Source: JAVVHH01 sp965276815 (GTDB lineage: Bacteria; Pseudomonadota; Alphaproteobacteria; Acetobacterales; Acetobacteraceae). From it: a stretch of DNA of 64,000 nt. The notes under the pieces were generated by a model, which was given only the letters and a program-made list of their open reading frames with translations, did no database searches and had not been told where the DNA came from. Shown here one piece after another: positions 44,439 to 53,191 of the stretch. The position numbers and the translations under genes were made by a program. The stretch is from positions 310,001-374,000 of the forward strand of contig CBDIBE010000007.1 in assembly GCA_965276815.1 (NCBI GenBank), given 5' to 3'. Position 1 is the first letter of the stretch. Every line of letters begins with the position of its first letter.

Positions 44439-45497
44439 TCAGTCCGGAAAAAGCCACAGGTCTTCCGGCGCGATCGCAATCCAGTATTGGCCGGGCGTCA
44501 GGGCGTCGCGCCCCCAGGCGCGAACCGTCATCTCTGCAACTTGCATGATGTATTCGTAGCGTTCGCCCAGGAACAAGCTGGCGCGGAGCTGGACGGACAT
44601 GGCGTTCTCCGATGGCGCGGATGCGATCTCCGTCCGTTCGACGCGCACGAAACCCCGCGCGCCCTGCCCGTCCGCGAGCGGCAAGCGGGGCCGGCCGGCC
44701 AGCCGCCATCCCGGCCCTTCCAAGTAGACCGCGCCCGACGCCATCGCGACCCGGCCATGCAGGACGTTGTTCGTTCCCATGAAGTCCGCGGCAACCGCGG
44801 TCAGCGGCTCCTGATACATCTCCCGCGGCGAGCCCTGTTGCTCGATCACGCCGCCGCGCAGGAACAAAACCCGGTCAGCAACCGCCATCGCCTCGACCTG
44901 GTCATGGGTGACGTAGACCGCGGAGAGCTGCAATTGCTGGATCAGCTCGCGGAGCCAGCCGCGCGCCTCCTCGCGCAGCTTGGCGTCCAGGTTGGAGAGT
45001 GGTTCGTCGAGCAGCAGGACCGGCGGACGGTAGACGAGCGCCCTGGCCAGCGCGACCCGCTGCTGCTGGCCGCCGGAGAGCTGATGCGGATAGCGGGTTT
45101 TGCACCCGCTCAAGCCAAGCCGGTCGAGCACCTCGCCGACCCGTTCGACGGTCTCCGCCGACTTGGTCCGGCGCAGCACCAGCCCATAGGCGACATTGTC
45201 GAAGACCGTGCGGTGTGGCCACAAAGCATAGGATTGGAACACGAAGCCCAAGCCGCGCTTCTCGGCGGGAACGTTAACGCGCTTCGCCGGGTCAAAAAGG
45301 GTCGTGTTGCCGAGCGCGATCGAGCCCTCTTCCGGCGTCTCCAGCCCGGCGATCGAGCGTAACAACGTGGTCTTGCCGCTGCCGGACTGCCCCAGCAGGG
45401 CAACGATCTCCCCCGGGGCGAGCGTCAGGGAGACGCCGCGCAGGATTGCCTGCTCACCCAGGCGCTTGCAGACGTTATCGACGCTCAGTTCAAGCAT
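44439..45497 (-). CDS. ABC importer ATPase (FbpC/PotA type)
   Basis: 352 aa from the ATG at 45497, overlapping the permease by 8 nt. Walker A GQSGSGKTT (36-44), Q-loop FVFQSYALWPH, signature LSGGQQQRVALARAL, Walker B PVLLLDEPLSNLDAKLR, switch His VTHDQ, and a C-terminal TOBE domain (FVRVERTEIAS to IAPEDLWLF). This domain set belongs to Fe3+, thiamine, spermidine or phosphonate importers. It powers the two-domain permease encoded just upstream. Confidence 0.9.
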   Translation of the reverse strand: MLELSVDNVCKRLGEQAILRGVSLTLAPGEIVALLGQSGSGKTTLLRSIAGLETPEEGSIALGNTTLFDPAKRVNVPAEKRGLGFVFQSYALWPHRTVFDNVAYGLVLRRTKSAETVERVGEVLDRLGLSGCKTRYPHQLSGGQQQRVALARALVYRPPVLLLDEPLSNLDAKLREEARGWLRELIQQLQLSAVYVTHDQVEAMAVADRVLFLRGGVIEQQGSPREMYQEPLTAVAADFMGTNNVLHGRVAMASGAVYLEGPGWRLAGRPRLPLADGQGARGFVRVERTEIASAPSENAMSVQLRASLFLGERYEYIMQVAEMTVRAWGRDALTPGQYWIAIAPEDLWLFPD

Positions 45498-47160
45498 GCA
45501 GGCGCATGCCAAAACGAAGCGCCGTGGCGAGTCCGACTGCAACCATCAGCGCGTTGACGACGCAGAGGGCGGAGACGAGGTCGAGGGCGCCGTTGTTCCA
45601 CAACGATACGATCACCGAGCCGATGACTTCGCTGCGGGGCGTCATCAGGTAGACGGCCGTGGAGTATTCGCGGCAGAAAGTCAGGAAGATCAGCAGCCAG
45701 CTGGTCGCCATACCGGGCCAGATGAGCGGCACGGTGACATCGCGCAGGATCCGCAGCGAGCGCGCGCCGATAGTCTTGGCGGCCTCCTCCAATTCGGGCG
45801 CGACCTGCGCCAGGGTGGCGGAGATGACGCGCGTCCCGTAGGCGAGCCAGACCACGGTATAGGCCGCCCAAACGCTGACGATCGTTCCGCGCAGCGGCTG
45901 CAACGGCTTGATAAAGAGGAAAAGCCAAAGGAAAGCCAGGCCGGCGATCAGGCCCGGCATCGCGCGGGGCAGCATGACTAGGTAGTCCAGGATGGTAGCG
46001 CCCCCAGATCGCCAGCGATGCTGGATCAGCGCCACGCCGGTGTACAGCAGCACCGACACTGCCGCCCCGATCGTCGAGACGATCGCGGTATTAGCGATGG
46101 AACCCAGCAGGTCCGACGACCCGGCCAGGTCGCGAAAGTGCTGCAGCGTCAGGTTGGCCCAGAGCGAGGCGCCGACGCCCCACCCGGTCACCAGTGCACG
46201 CAGCACGATGCCGGCCAGTGGCAACGCGACGGTCAGCGCGAGCCAAAGCACGACCAGCGCCGCGGCCGGCCAGCGCAGGCGGCCCAACGGCGCCACGCGG
46301 TGCGACGCGCCCTTGCCACGCAGGGTCACGAAGCGCTCGGCGCCGCCGAGGCTGCGCTGCTGCAACAAGACCAGCGGCAGCGTTGCGGCCATGATCACCA
46401 CGGCGATCACCGCCATGATCTGGTAGCTCGGCGTGCCCAGGATATCGCTGATTTCAAACAGGTAAGTGGTCAGGACAAGGATGCCGCTGGGGCTGCCGAG
46501 CAGCAGCGGCAGGCCAAACTCTTCCAGCCCGAGCAAGAAGATCAGCATGGCGGCGAAGATCAGGGCCGGGCGCACCAGCGGCAGACTGACCGTGGCGCTG
46601 GTGCGGACCAGGCCGGCGCCGATCACCCTCGCAGCCTCCTCAACCTCGGGGTTGACCCGGTTCAGCGCCGCCGCCGTATACAGATATGAGTATGGGACGT
46701 GCGTGAGGCCGCTGATCAGCACCATGCTCGCAAAACTGTTCAGGTTCCACGGCGCGGGGCCGATATTTTGGGTCCACCACAGCGTGATGAACCCGGCCGG
46801 GCCGATGCCGACGATGTAGCCGAAGCCAACGACCAGCGAGGACAGGAACAGCGGCAACACGATGCACGGAGCGAACCAGCGCTTGCCCGGCAAGTCGGTC
46901 CGCGTGACCAGGATGGCGAGGATCGCGCCGAGCGGGACGGCGATGACGACCATCCCCGCGGCAAGCGCCAGCGATTTGAGGAGTGCCTGTAGGAACTGCG
47001 GATCGCCGAACACGAAGCTGTAGCTGGCAAGCGAGAAGGCGGCGTCCGGCGCGTAGAATGGCCCGTCAAGGAAGCTTTGGTAGATGATGATGGCAATCGG
47101 CGCGAGGACGACGGCCGCCGCCGCGCCGACGCCGGATAGCCGGGCGTAAGCCGGCCTCAC
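45490..47160 (-). CDS. ABC importer permease, fused two-domain (FbpB type)
   Basis: About 556 aa from the GTG at 47160, which overlaps the binding-protein stop codon (GTGA). It has twelve predicted helices in two homologous halves. Each half has an EAA loop: NPEVEEAARVIGAGLVRTSATVSLPL in the first and APELEEAAKTIGARSLRILRDVTVPL in the second. This is the typical Fe3+/spermidine-like permease layout. It works with the ATPase and binding protein on either side. Confidence 0.9.
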   Translation of the reverse strand: MRPAYARLSGVGAAAAVVLAPIAIIIYQSFLDGPFYAPDAAFSLASYSFVFGDPQFLQALLKSLALAAGMVVIAVPLGAILAILVTRTDLPGKRWFAPCIVLPLFLSSLVVGFGYIVGIGPAGFITLWWTQNIGPAPWNLNSFASMVLISGLTHVPYSYLYTAAALNRVNPEVEEAARVIGAGLVRTSATVSLPLVRPALIFAAMLIFLLGLEEFGLPLLLGSPSGILVLTTYLFEISDILGTPSYQIMAVIAVVIMAATLPLVLLQQRSLGGAERFVTLRGKGASHRVAPLGRLRWPAAALVVLWLALTVALPLAGIVLRALVTGWGVGASLWANLTLQHFRDLAGSSDLLGSIANTAIVSTIGAAVSVLLYTGVALIQHRWRSGGATILDYLVMLPRAMPGLIAGLAFLWLFLFIKPLQPLRGTIVSVWAAYTVVWLAYGTRVISATLAQVAPELEEAAKTIGARSLRILRDVTVPLIWPGMATSWLLIFLTFCREYSTAVYLMTPRSEVIGSVIVSLWNNGALDLVSALCVVNALMVAVGLATALRFGMRLHA

Positions 47161-48218
47161 CGCCTCGCCAGCCCGCGCCACTTCGCGAGCAGCGGGAGCC
47201 GGTAGCTGGGGTCCAGCATCTTGACGAGGTCGGGGTCGATCCGGACGTGGACGAGCCCACGCTGGGCCAGGACCGCGGCGGTCATGTCACCGGAGACGTC
47301 GGAGCGGATCGAGCCAAAATAGGATTTGTTGGCGAGCAATTCCTGGCCGCGCTTGGAGAGCATGTAGTCCACGAACAGCTTGGCCGCGTTCGGATGCGGC
47401 GCCGCTTTCGATATGAAGATCACCCGCGATGCCGCCAGGACATAGTCATCGAGGAACGCGATGCCGACGTTGGGATCGGTCTGCTGGCGCAGCCGCGCAT
47501 ACGGGTAAGGCAGGTTGTAGCCCATAGCGTACTGGCCGGATGCGATCATTTCGACCATGATGCCGCCCGATTGATAGTATTGGGCACCGGCCTCGCCCTG
47601 CGCAGCGATGAGCGACCAATAATTCGGCCAGTGCTTCATGTCGGCGTTCGCAAGGTCATAGCCAGCGCCGGAGGTCTGGAGATCGTAGGTGGTGAATTTG
47701 GAACGCAAATCCGCCGCATGATCGTGCAGGATCTTTACGAGATCATCATGCGTCTTCGGGATCTGGTCGGCAGGGACGAGCCGCTTGTTATAGACCACGA
47801 TCGACGGGTCGAGCGTCGTGGCGTACAGTTCATCCTTGTAGCTGGCCCATGGCGGTAGCGCGGATTTCTCCAGCGAGGCGTACGGCAGCGCGTAGCCGCT
47901 GCTGACCAGCTTCATTTGCAGGTCCATCGCGTCGCTCCACAGCACGTCGGCGTCAGATGCCCCGGCCGCCATCTGCGAGAGATAGCGGCTGTATAGCTCG
48001 GTCGTGCTGACGTGGATGAGATCCACCTCGATTTGCGGATAAAGCGCGTGAAAGTCGTCCGAGATGAACTTGGCGTTCGCAGGATCGGCGGGAGAATACA
48101 CCACGACTTTCCCTTCGGCCCCGGCCGCAGCGACCATCTTCGGATCGGCGTTTCCCGCTTGGGCTGAGGCCTGCCCAAGCGACAGGGCCAGCCATGCAAG
48201 CACCAGGAATAGTCGCAT
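47157..48218 (-). CDS. Extracellular solute-binding protein, family 1 (FutA/AfuA-like)
   Basis: 353 aa from the ATG at 48218 (GGGAGG upstream). A signal peptide MRLFLVLAWLALSLGQASA is followed by the two-lobed binding fold (GKVVVYSPADPANAKFISDDF; DVLWSDAMDLQMKL; AALPNAAKLFVDYMLSKRGQEL-like region). Similar proteins bind ferric iron, thiamine, 2-aminoethylphosphonate or sulfated/organic anions. The lack of conserved iron-binding tyrosines I could assign with certainty and the neighbouring dehalogenase and dehydrogenase leave an organic acid possible. Confidence 0.85.
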   Translation of the reverse strand: MRLFLVLAWLALSLGQASAQAGNADPKMVAAAGAEGKVVVYSPADPANAKFISDDFHALYPQIEVDLIHVSTTELYSRYLSQMAAGASDADVLWSDAMDLQMKLVSSGYALPYASLEKSALPPWASYKDELYATTLDPSIVVYNKRLVPADQIPKTHDDLVKILHDHAADLRSKFTTYDLQTSGAGYDLANADMKHWPNYWSLIAAQGEAGAQYYQSGGIMVEMIASGQYAMGYNLPYPYARLRQQTDPNVGIAFLDDYVLAASRVIFISKAAPHPNAAKLFVDYMLSKRGQELLANKSYFGSIRSDVSGDMTAAVLAQRGLVHVRIDPDLVKMLDPSYRLPLLAKWRGLARR

Positions 48219-48301
48219 TCGCACCTCCCGTTCTTGGCTCGCGCGAGGTTTGGCCACGCTGCTGCTTATCACTGCATTTTGCGGGACAGAAATACAATGT
48301 G

Positions 48302-49366
48302 TCAAGCCAGCGCGCGGGCGACCTCCGCGCCGAACGCGTCGGTGTTCATCGTGCCGCCGAGATCGCGGGTGCGGCTCGCCGGGTTCTCCAACACCTGGTC
48401 GACCGCCGTCTCCATCGCGGCGCCCGCGGCCCGGAATGGCTCGAGCCCGCGCTGCTCGCCGAGCCAGCTCAGCATCATCGCGACCGAAAGGATGAGGGAC
48501 GTAGGGTTGGCAATGTTCTGGCCCTGGATGTCCGGCGCCGAACCATGCTGCGCCTGGGCGCAGACCCGGCCGTCCTCCTTGTTGGCGTTGATCGAGCCGG
48601 CAAGGCCAAGGCTGCCGGACAGCTCGCTGGCGAGATCGGAGAGGATGTCGGAGTAAAAATTGGTCGAGACGATCACGTCGTAGCGCGAGGGATCCCGCAC
48701 CAGATGCGCCGCCATCGCGTCGATGATGACGTCGTTCAGCTCGACCTCGGGAAACTCCTGGTGGACCTTGCGCACCCAGTCCAGGAAGAAGCCGTCGGTG
48801 ATGATGAAATTGTTGGCCTTGTGCACGGCCGTGACCTTCTTGCGCCGGACCATGGCGAGCTCGAAGGCGGCACGCGCGATCCGCTCGCAGCCCTTGGAGG
48901 TCAGCTTGCGGACCGACAGCGCGACATCTTCGGTCGGCATGAACTCGCCAAGGCCCTTGTACATATTGCGATCCGGATAGAAGCCCTCGGTCGCCTCGCG
49001 CATGATCACCAGGTCCATGGTCTTGGTCGCCGTCCCCAGGAACGGGCGCGAGCGGGCTGGGCGGACGTTCGCGTAGAGGTCGAGCCGCACGCGGAACCCG
49101 GCGGACACGTTGGGGCCGCCCTTGTCGCGCGGCGGATAGTCCATATGCGACTGCGGCCCGAGAATGATGCCGTCGTAGCCCTTGGCCTTCTCGATCGTCT
49201 CGTCGCGCAACGTGGTCCCATATTTCTCGAGGCTTACGAAGCCGACATCCTCGTAATCGTATTGCAGGCCGAGCCCATAGGCTTGGTCCGCCGCCTCGAG
49301 CACCTGCATGGTCGCGCGCGTGATTTCCGGGCCGATGCCGTCGCACGGCAGAACGAGCAGGCGCAT
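48302..49366 (-). CDS. Isopropylmalate/isocitrate dehydrogenase-family enzyme
   Basis: A 354-aa NAD(P)- and metal-dependent beta-decarboxylating dehydrogenase. Substrate-binding region RLDLYANVRPARSRPFL, GVP-type TEGFY, Lys/Tyr region (VTAVHKANNFIITDGFF), and metal-binding Asp residues in VIIDAMAAHLV and NFYSDILSDLASEL. It resembles tartrate/D-malate-type dehydrogenases rather than housekeeping LeuB, since LeuC/LeuD are absent and an organic-acid MFS carrier follows. The likely substrate is a 2-hydroxy dicarboxylate. Confidence 0.82.
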   Translation of the reverse strand: MRLLVLPCDGIGPEITRATMQVLEAADQAYGLGLQYDYEDVGFVSLEKYGTTLRDETIEKAKGYDGIILGPQSHMDYPPRDKGGPNVSAGFRVRLDLYANVRPARSRPFLGTATKTMDLVIMREATEGFYPDRNMYKGLGEFMPTEDVALSVRKLTSKGCERIARAAFELAMVRRKKVTAVHKANNFIITDGFFLDWVRKVHQEFPEVELNDVIIDAMAAHLVRDPSRYDVIVSTNFYSDILSDLASELSGSLGLAGSINANKEDGRVCAQAQHGSAPDIQGQNIANPTSLILSVAMMLSWLGEQRGLEPFRAAGAAMETAVDQVLENPASRTRDLGGTMNTDAFGAEVARALA

Positions 49367-49378
49367 GGTAAAATCCTC

Positions 49379-50680
49379 CTATTCGTAACGCATCCGCATC
49401 CGCAGCAGCAATGTCAGGCTCGCCGAGGCGGCCATCAGCAGGGCCATCACCGACAGCCCGGCATTGAACGAGCCTGTCGCCTGCTTCAGCCATCCCATGA
49501 CAATCGGGCCGACAAAACCCCCGAACGTGCCGAGCGAGTTGATCAGCGCCAGCCCGCCAGCCGAGCCGCGGCCGGTCAGGAAGCGTGGCGGGATCGACCA
49601 GAATATGCCCCGCGCCGAGGTGATGCCGATCACCGCGATGGTCAGGCCGAGCATGGCGATCGGCAGCGACCCGGTGGCAATCGAGATGAGCAGCCCGACC
49701 GCCCCGATCATGCAGGCAGCAATCAGATGCGGCGTGCGCGAGCCCGAGCGGTCGATCCAGGTGGACCACAGCACCGCGACCACGCAGCCGAACAGATAAG
49801 GGATGGCGACCAGCCAGCCGATCGTCATGGTCGGCAATTGGTGCTGCTTGAGGATCAGCGGCAGCCAGATGCCGACCGCGTAGGAGCCGATGGTGAAGCC
49901 GAACTGGATGCCGGCCAGGATGAGCACCCGGCTATCGGCCATCGCCGCCCAGAAATCATGCACCGGACGGTCGCGCTGCTCCGAGCGGAGCGCGCCGGCG
50001 ACCACCTGCTTTTCCGCGTCGGTCAGCCAGTTGGCTTCGCCCGGCGTGTCCGAAAGGAATTTCAGCACGAGCAATCCAAGGCCGACCGCTGGCAATCCCT
50101 CGGCGATGAACAGCCACTGCCATCCAGACAACCCTGCGGCGCCGCCGAACGTGAGGACCCACGCAGAGAGCGGCCCGCTGATCAGCGACGCGAGCGACAC
50201 GCCGAGCTGGAATGTGGCAATGATCCGACTGCGGTATTCCGGCGGATACCAGTTGGCGAAAAAATACATTGCGCCCGGCGTGAACCCCGCCTTCGCCAGG
50301 CCGAGCAGGAACCGCATGCCGAAGAAGCTGTAGGCGCCCGAGATAAAGGCCGTCGCGGCAGCTACAATGCCCCAGGTGATCATGATCCGGGCGAGCCAGC
50401 GCCGGGCGCCGTAACGGTGCAGCAGGGAGTTGCTGGGCACCTCGAACAGGCAGTAGCTGAAAAACAGCAACCCGGCCCCCCAACCGAAGGCGAACTCAGT
50501 CAGCCCGAGATCGCGGTTCATGGTCAGGGCGGCGAACCCGACATTGGTCCGATCAATATACGCGACGATGAACGAAATGGTCAGCAGCGGCAGGAAACGC
50601 AGTGTGATCTTGCGGAACACACGAATCTTAAGCGCGGCGTCCTCCACCTGGCTGAAAGCTTCCTGGCTCGAAAGGCTCAA
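49379..50680 (-). CDS. MFS organic-anion transporter (ACS family)
   Basis: A 433-aa protein with 12 transmembrane helices. Anion:cation-symporter signatures include AYIDRTNVGFAALTMNRDLGL in helix 1 and GAGLLFFSYCLFEVPSNSLL. Homologs carry tartrate, phthalate, hexuronates or glucarate. The start is TTG at 50680 (AAGGGA upstream); a GTG 11 codons further is an alternative. It is 12 bp upstream of the dehydrogenase, so the pair probably forms an uptake-and-oxidation unit for a hydroxy acid. Confidence 0.87.
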   Translation of the reverse strand: MSLSSQEAFSQVEDAALKIRVFRKITLRFLPLLTISFIVAYIDRTNVGFAALTMNRDLGLTEFAFGWGAGLLFFSYCLFEVPSNSLLHRYGARRWLARIMITWGIVAAATAFISGAYSFFGMRFLLGLAKAGFTPGAMYFFANWYPPEYRSRIIATFQLGVSLASLISGPLSAWVLTFGGAAGLSGWQWLFIAEGLPAVGLGLLVLKFLSDTPGEANWLTDAEKQVVAGALRSEQRDRPVHDFWAAMADSRVLILAGIQFGFTIGSYAVGIWLPLILKQHQLPTMTIGWLVAIPYLFGCVVAVLWSTWIDRSGSRTPHLIAACMIGAVGLLISIATGSLPIAMLGLTIAVIGITSARGIFWSIPPRFLTGRGSAGGLALINSLGTFGGFVGPIVMGWLKQATGSFNAGLSVMALLMAASASLTLLLRMRMRYE

Positions 50681-50767
50681 CCGGCTGTCCCTTCCCCCAC
50701 GATTTTGGGCATCTTGGATTTTGTTTGTGGAAAAGACAATATGCCTTGAGCAAGGGAGGAGACAGGC

Positions 50768-51355
50768 TTGGCTGAAACCGTGAGGATTGCACCTGACGTG
50801 CTGACGAAATCCGCCGCCGGCCTATCCGCGGCCACCGGGTTACGCCCCGCCGACGCCGAGGTGATCGGCCAGGATCTGGTTGCGGTCCTCGCGGCCCGGC
50901 TTGCGGTCGCCGAGGCCGTGCGCTTGGCCGAAAATTCGGGGATCGGCATGGTGGGCGTGCGGCGCAGCACGCATTTCGGCATGTCGGCGCTCTACGCGCA
51001 GCAGGCGCTCGATGCGGGGTACACGACCGGGGCGAATTACGGCGGCGCGGTGAAAAGCCTGTATTTCGACCACTCGGAGCCGCAGAACGTCGGCCACATG
51101 GTGATCGCCATCAAGCCGGACCTGTTCATGAAGCGGCCGGAGTTCAAGGCGCGGATGGACAATTTCGTCGCGCGCGCCAAGGCGGTCCCGCACGCCCAGG
51201 GCTTCGACGAGATCCTCATTCCCGGCGAGCCGGAATCACGCCGCGCCGCTTCCGGCCGGCGAGAGGGCGTCAGCGTGACGCCGGAGGTGCTTGCGGACTT
51301 GCAGGCGGAGGCGGACCGTCTCGGCGTGCTGCACCTCGCGGCGACATCTTCTTAG
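50768..51355 (+). pseudogene. Malate/L-lactate dehydrogenase (Ldh_2) family, internally deleted
   Basis: The frame is continuous (195 aa from a TTG start), but family members have about 340. The N-terminus (DVLTKSAAGLSAATGLRPADAEVIGQDLVAVLAA) jumps over the segment containing DTHGxxRL to AEAVRLAENSGIGMVGVRRSTHFGMSALYA, which includes the active-site His. It then jumps from LDAGYTTGANYGGAVKS to the C-terminal GHMVIAIKPDLFM and EILIPGEPESRR. Two in-frame deletions removed most of the NAD-binding domain, so it is almost certainly inactive. It is divergent from the MFS gene and was possibly part of the same pathway. Confidence 0.7.
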
Positions 51356-51441
51356 CGCCCGACCAGGCCGCGCACCTTGCGCACGGCCGCCGCCGGACTG
51401 GTCACGGGGGCCTCCAACGACCGCGAGCCGCCGCCCACCCT

Positions 51442-52347
51442 CTACGCTGAAGGATGTTTCTCAGTCGACGCCCGATAAATCTCGTCAATCGAACGCGCCA
51501 ATGCCGTCTCAAACTCTGCGTCGTCCATCGAAACCGTAAGTCCCTCGACCAGCGCGCGGGAGAAGCTTGCGATCATGCCATGCGCTGCCGTCAGGCGCTT
51601 GCAGGCGTCTTCCCGCGTGTAACCCCCCGACAGCGCGAGAACGCGCGCAACCCGGTCATGACCGGCCAGCCCCGAATACAGGTCGGGCCTATCGGGGATC
51701 GTCAGCTTCAGCATGACTTTACGTCCGGCCGGAAGCCCATCCAGCCCCTTCGTCAGCGCCTCCAGCAGCAATTGCTCAGCGCGCGCCTTATCGGGGCTGT
51801 GGATCGAAATCTCGGGCTCGAGGATCGGAACCAGTCCGCAAGCGGAAATCCGTTCACCCACCTCGAACTGCTGCGAAGCGATCGCCTTGATCCCCTCCGC
51901 CGACGGCAGACGGATCACCGAGCGCATCTTCGTCCCATACACGCCCAACCCGGCCGCGCGCTGCAACAGCGCCTCGAGGCCCGGGATCGGCTTCATCAGG
52001 CTGACGCCGTCGCGCTCCTCCTCCAGCCCCTTATCCACCTTCAGGAACGGGACGACGCCGCGGTCTTCCCACAAATAGGACGGCACAGGGCGGCCGTTGG
52101 CTTCGCCGTCCATCGTGCGCTCGAACAGGATCGCACCGATGACCTTGCCGCCTTCGAAGGCCGGCGCCGTCATAATGCGGATGCGCATCTCGTGCATGAG
52201 CCGGAACATGTCGGCGTCGCTGTGCCAGGCATCGTCCTCGATGCCGTATTGCCGCAAAGCCCCGGGGGTCGAGCCGCCGCTCTGGTCGAGCGCCGCAAAG
52301 AAGCCTGCCTTGCCGGCGACCTGCGTCGCCATCTTCTCTCGGTCCAT
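51442..52347 (-). CDS. Fructose-bisphosphate aldolase class I
   Basis: 301 aa from the ATG at 52347. It belongs to the short bacterial class I group (about 296 aa) that forms a Schiff base. The N-terminal GKAGFFAALDQSGGSTPGAL block and Lys214 in VMLKLTIPDRPDLYSG (the likely Schiff-base lysine) are visible, as is LSGGYTREDAC in the phosphate-binding region. It cleaves fructose 1,6-bisphosphate in glycolysis or runs in reverse for gluconeogenesis. It follows the hydrolase and GST genes in the same direction, 76 bp away. Confidence 0.87.
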   Translation of the reverse strand: MDREKMATQVAGKAGFFAALDQSGGSTPGALRQYGIEDDAWHSDADMFRLMHEMRIRIMTAPAFEGGKVIGAILFERTMDGEANGRPVPSYLWEDRGVVPFLKVDKGLEEERDGVSLMKPIPGLEALLQRAAGLGVYGTKMRSVIRLPSAEGIKAIASQQFEVGERISACGLVPILEPEISIHSPDKARAEQLLLEALTKGLDGLPAGRKVMLKLTIPDRPDLYSGLAGHDRVARVLALSGGYTREDACKRLTAAHGMIASFSRALVEGLTVSMDDAEFETALARSIDEIYRASTEKHPSA

Positions 52348-52423
52348 GGGCGCCCCTAAGCCGTCGTGGTCGCGCAGGCGAATACGCGCGGCAAGCTCGC
52401 CTGTAAAGGGAAGGACGAGAACC

Positions 52424-53185
52424 CTATCGCGCCCCGACACCCGCCGGCACATGCGCGCGCAAGAACGCCCGCACCTGCTCGATCGTCTCGATCTTCAGCT
52501 CAGGCGGTTCCCGCCACGGAAACACGGTCGAGTGCGCCCGCGGCGCCAAGGCCGCAACGTCCAGCGACGCCTGCAGCGGGTGGGACGGCGTATCGTCCGG
52601 CAGCACCAGCATCGGTGTCTGGCACGACCGCGCGAACTCCCGCGAGACGCTGTAAACGAAGTCCGGCCGGGTTCGATACAGGCTGTGCAGATACGCCTCG
52701 ACCGTCGCCATCGTGACGTCCGGCCGCCGCGCCAGAAACTCCGGCGCCCAAACATCCCGCCCCGAATCATACATCACGTCCGGGTTCTCCGGCCGGTGCC
52801 CAACCGTCTGGCACAGCACCCCGGCCACGACCCGGCCCGGCGCCTGCTCCATCAGCTTCAGCGCAAAGCAGCCACCGATGCAGTATCCCATGAACAGGAA
52901 CTGCCCGATCCCGAGATGGTCCAGCAGCCCCAGCTGATCCGCCGCAAACGCGCCCCACGGGTCCTCGGCATCCACCGGCCCCGACGACTCACCGCCATTC
53001 GCGTTGCGCTGATCCATCGTGATGCAGCGGAAGTCGCCCTGAAACGTCTCCACGGCGTTGAACACCGCCGTCGGCCAGTTGGCGACGCGGGAGTTCAGCC
53101 CGCCACCGGGCGTGACCAGCAGCGGAAACCCGCTGCCGGCTGCCTCGTAGCGGATGCGCACATCGCCCTTTTCATAGAACGGCAT
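52424..53185 (-). CDS. Alpha/beta hydrolase with cysteine nucleophile
   Basis: 253 aa. The nucleophile elbow is GYCIGGC, placing Cys102 where most alpha/beta hydrolases have Ser, as in dienelactone hydrolases. The oxyanion region PLLVTPGGGLNSRVANW and CITMDQRNANGGESSGP precede it. The acid is probably the Asp in VLPDDTPSHP, but the catalytic His is not obvious, so activity is uncertain. It starts 6 nt after the GST stop codon. The reaction is unknown. Confidence 0.75.
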   Translation of the reverse strand: MPFYEKGDVRIRYEAAGSGFPLLVTPGGGLNSRVANWPTAVFNAVETFQGDFRCITMDQRNANGGESSGPVDAEDPWGAFAADQLGLLDHLGIGQFLFMGYCIGGCFALKLMEQAPGRVVAGVLCQTVGHRPENPDVMYDSGRDVWAPEFLARRPDVTMATVEAYLHSLYRTRPDFVYSVSREFARSCQTPMLVLPDDTPSHPLQASLDVAALAPRAHSTVFPWREPPELKIETIEQVRAFLRAHVPAGVGAR

Positions 53186-53191
53186 GAAGTC

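Noticed and set aside
48194..50749. 851-codon plus-strand frame over the dehydrogenase and MFS genes
   Set aside because: The translation is a low-complexity Arg/His/Gln-rich antisense shadow of two genes with clear motifs on the other strand.
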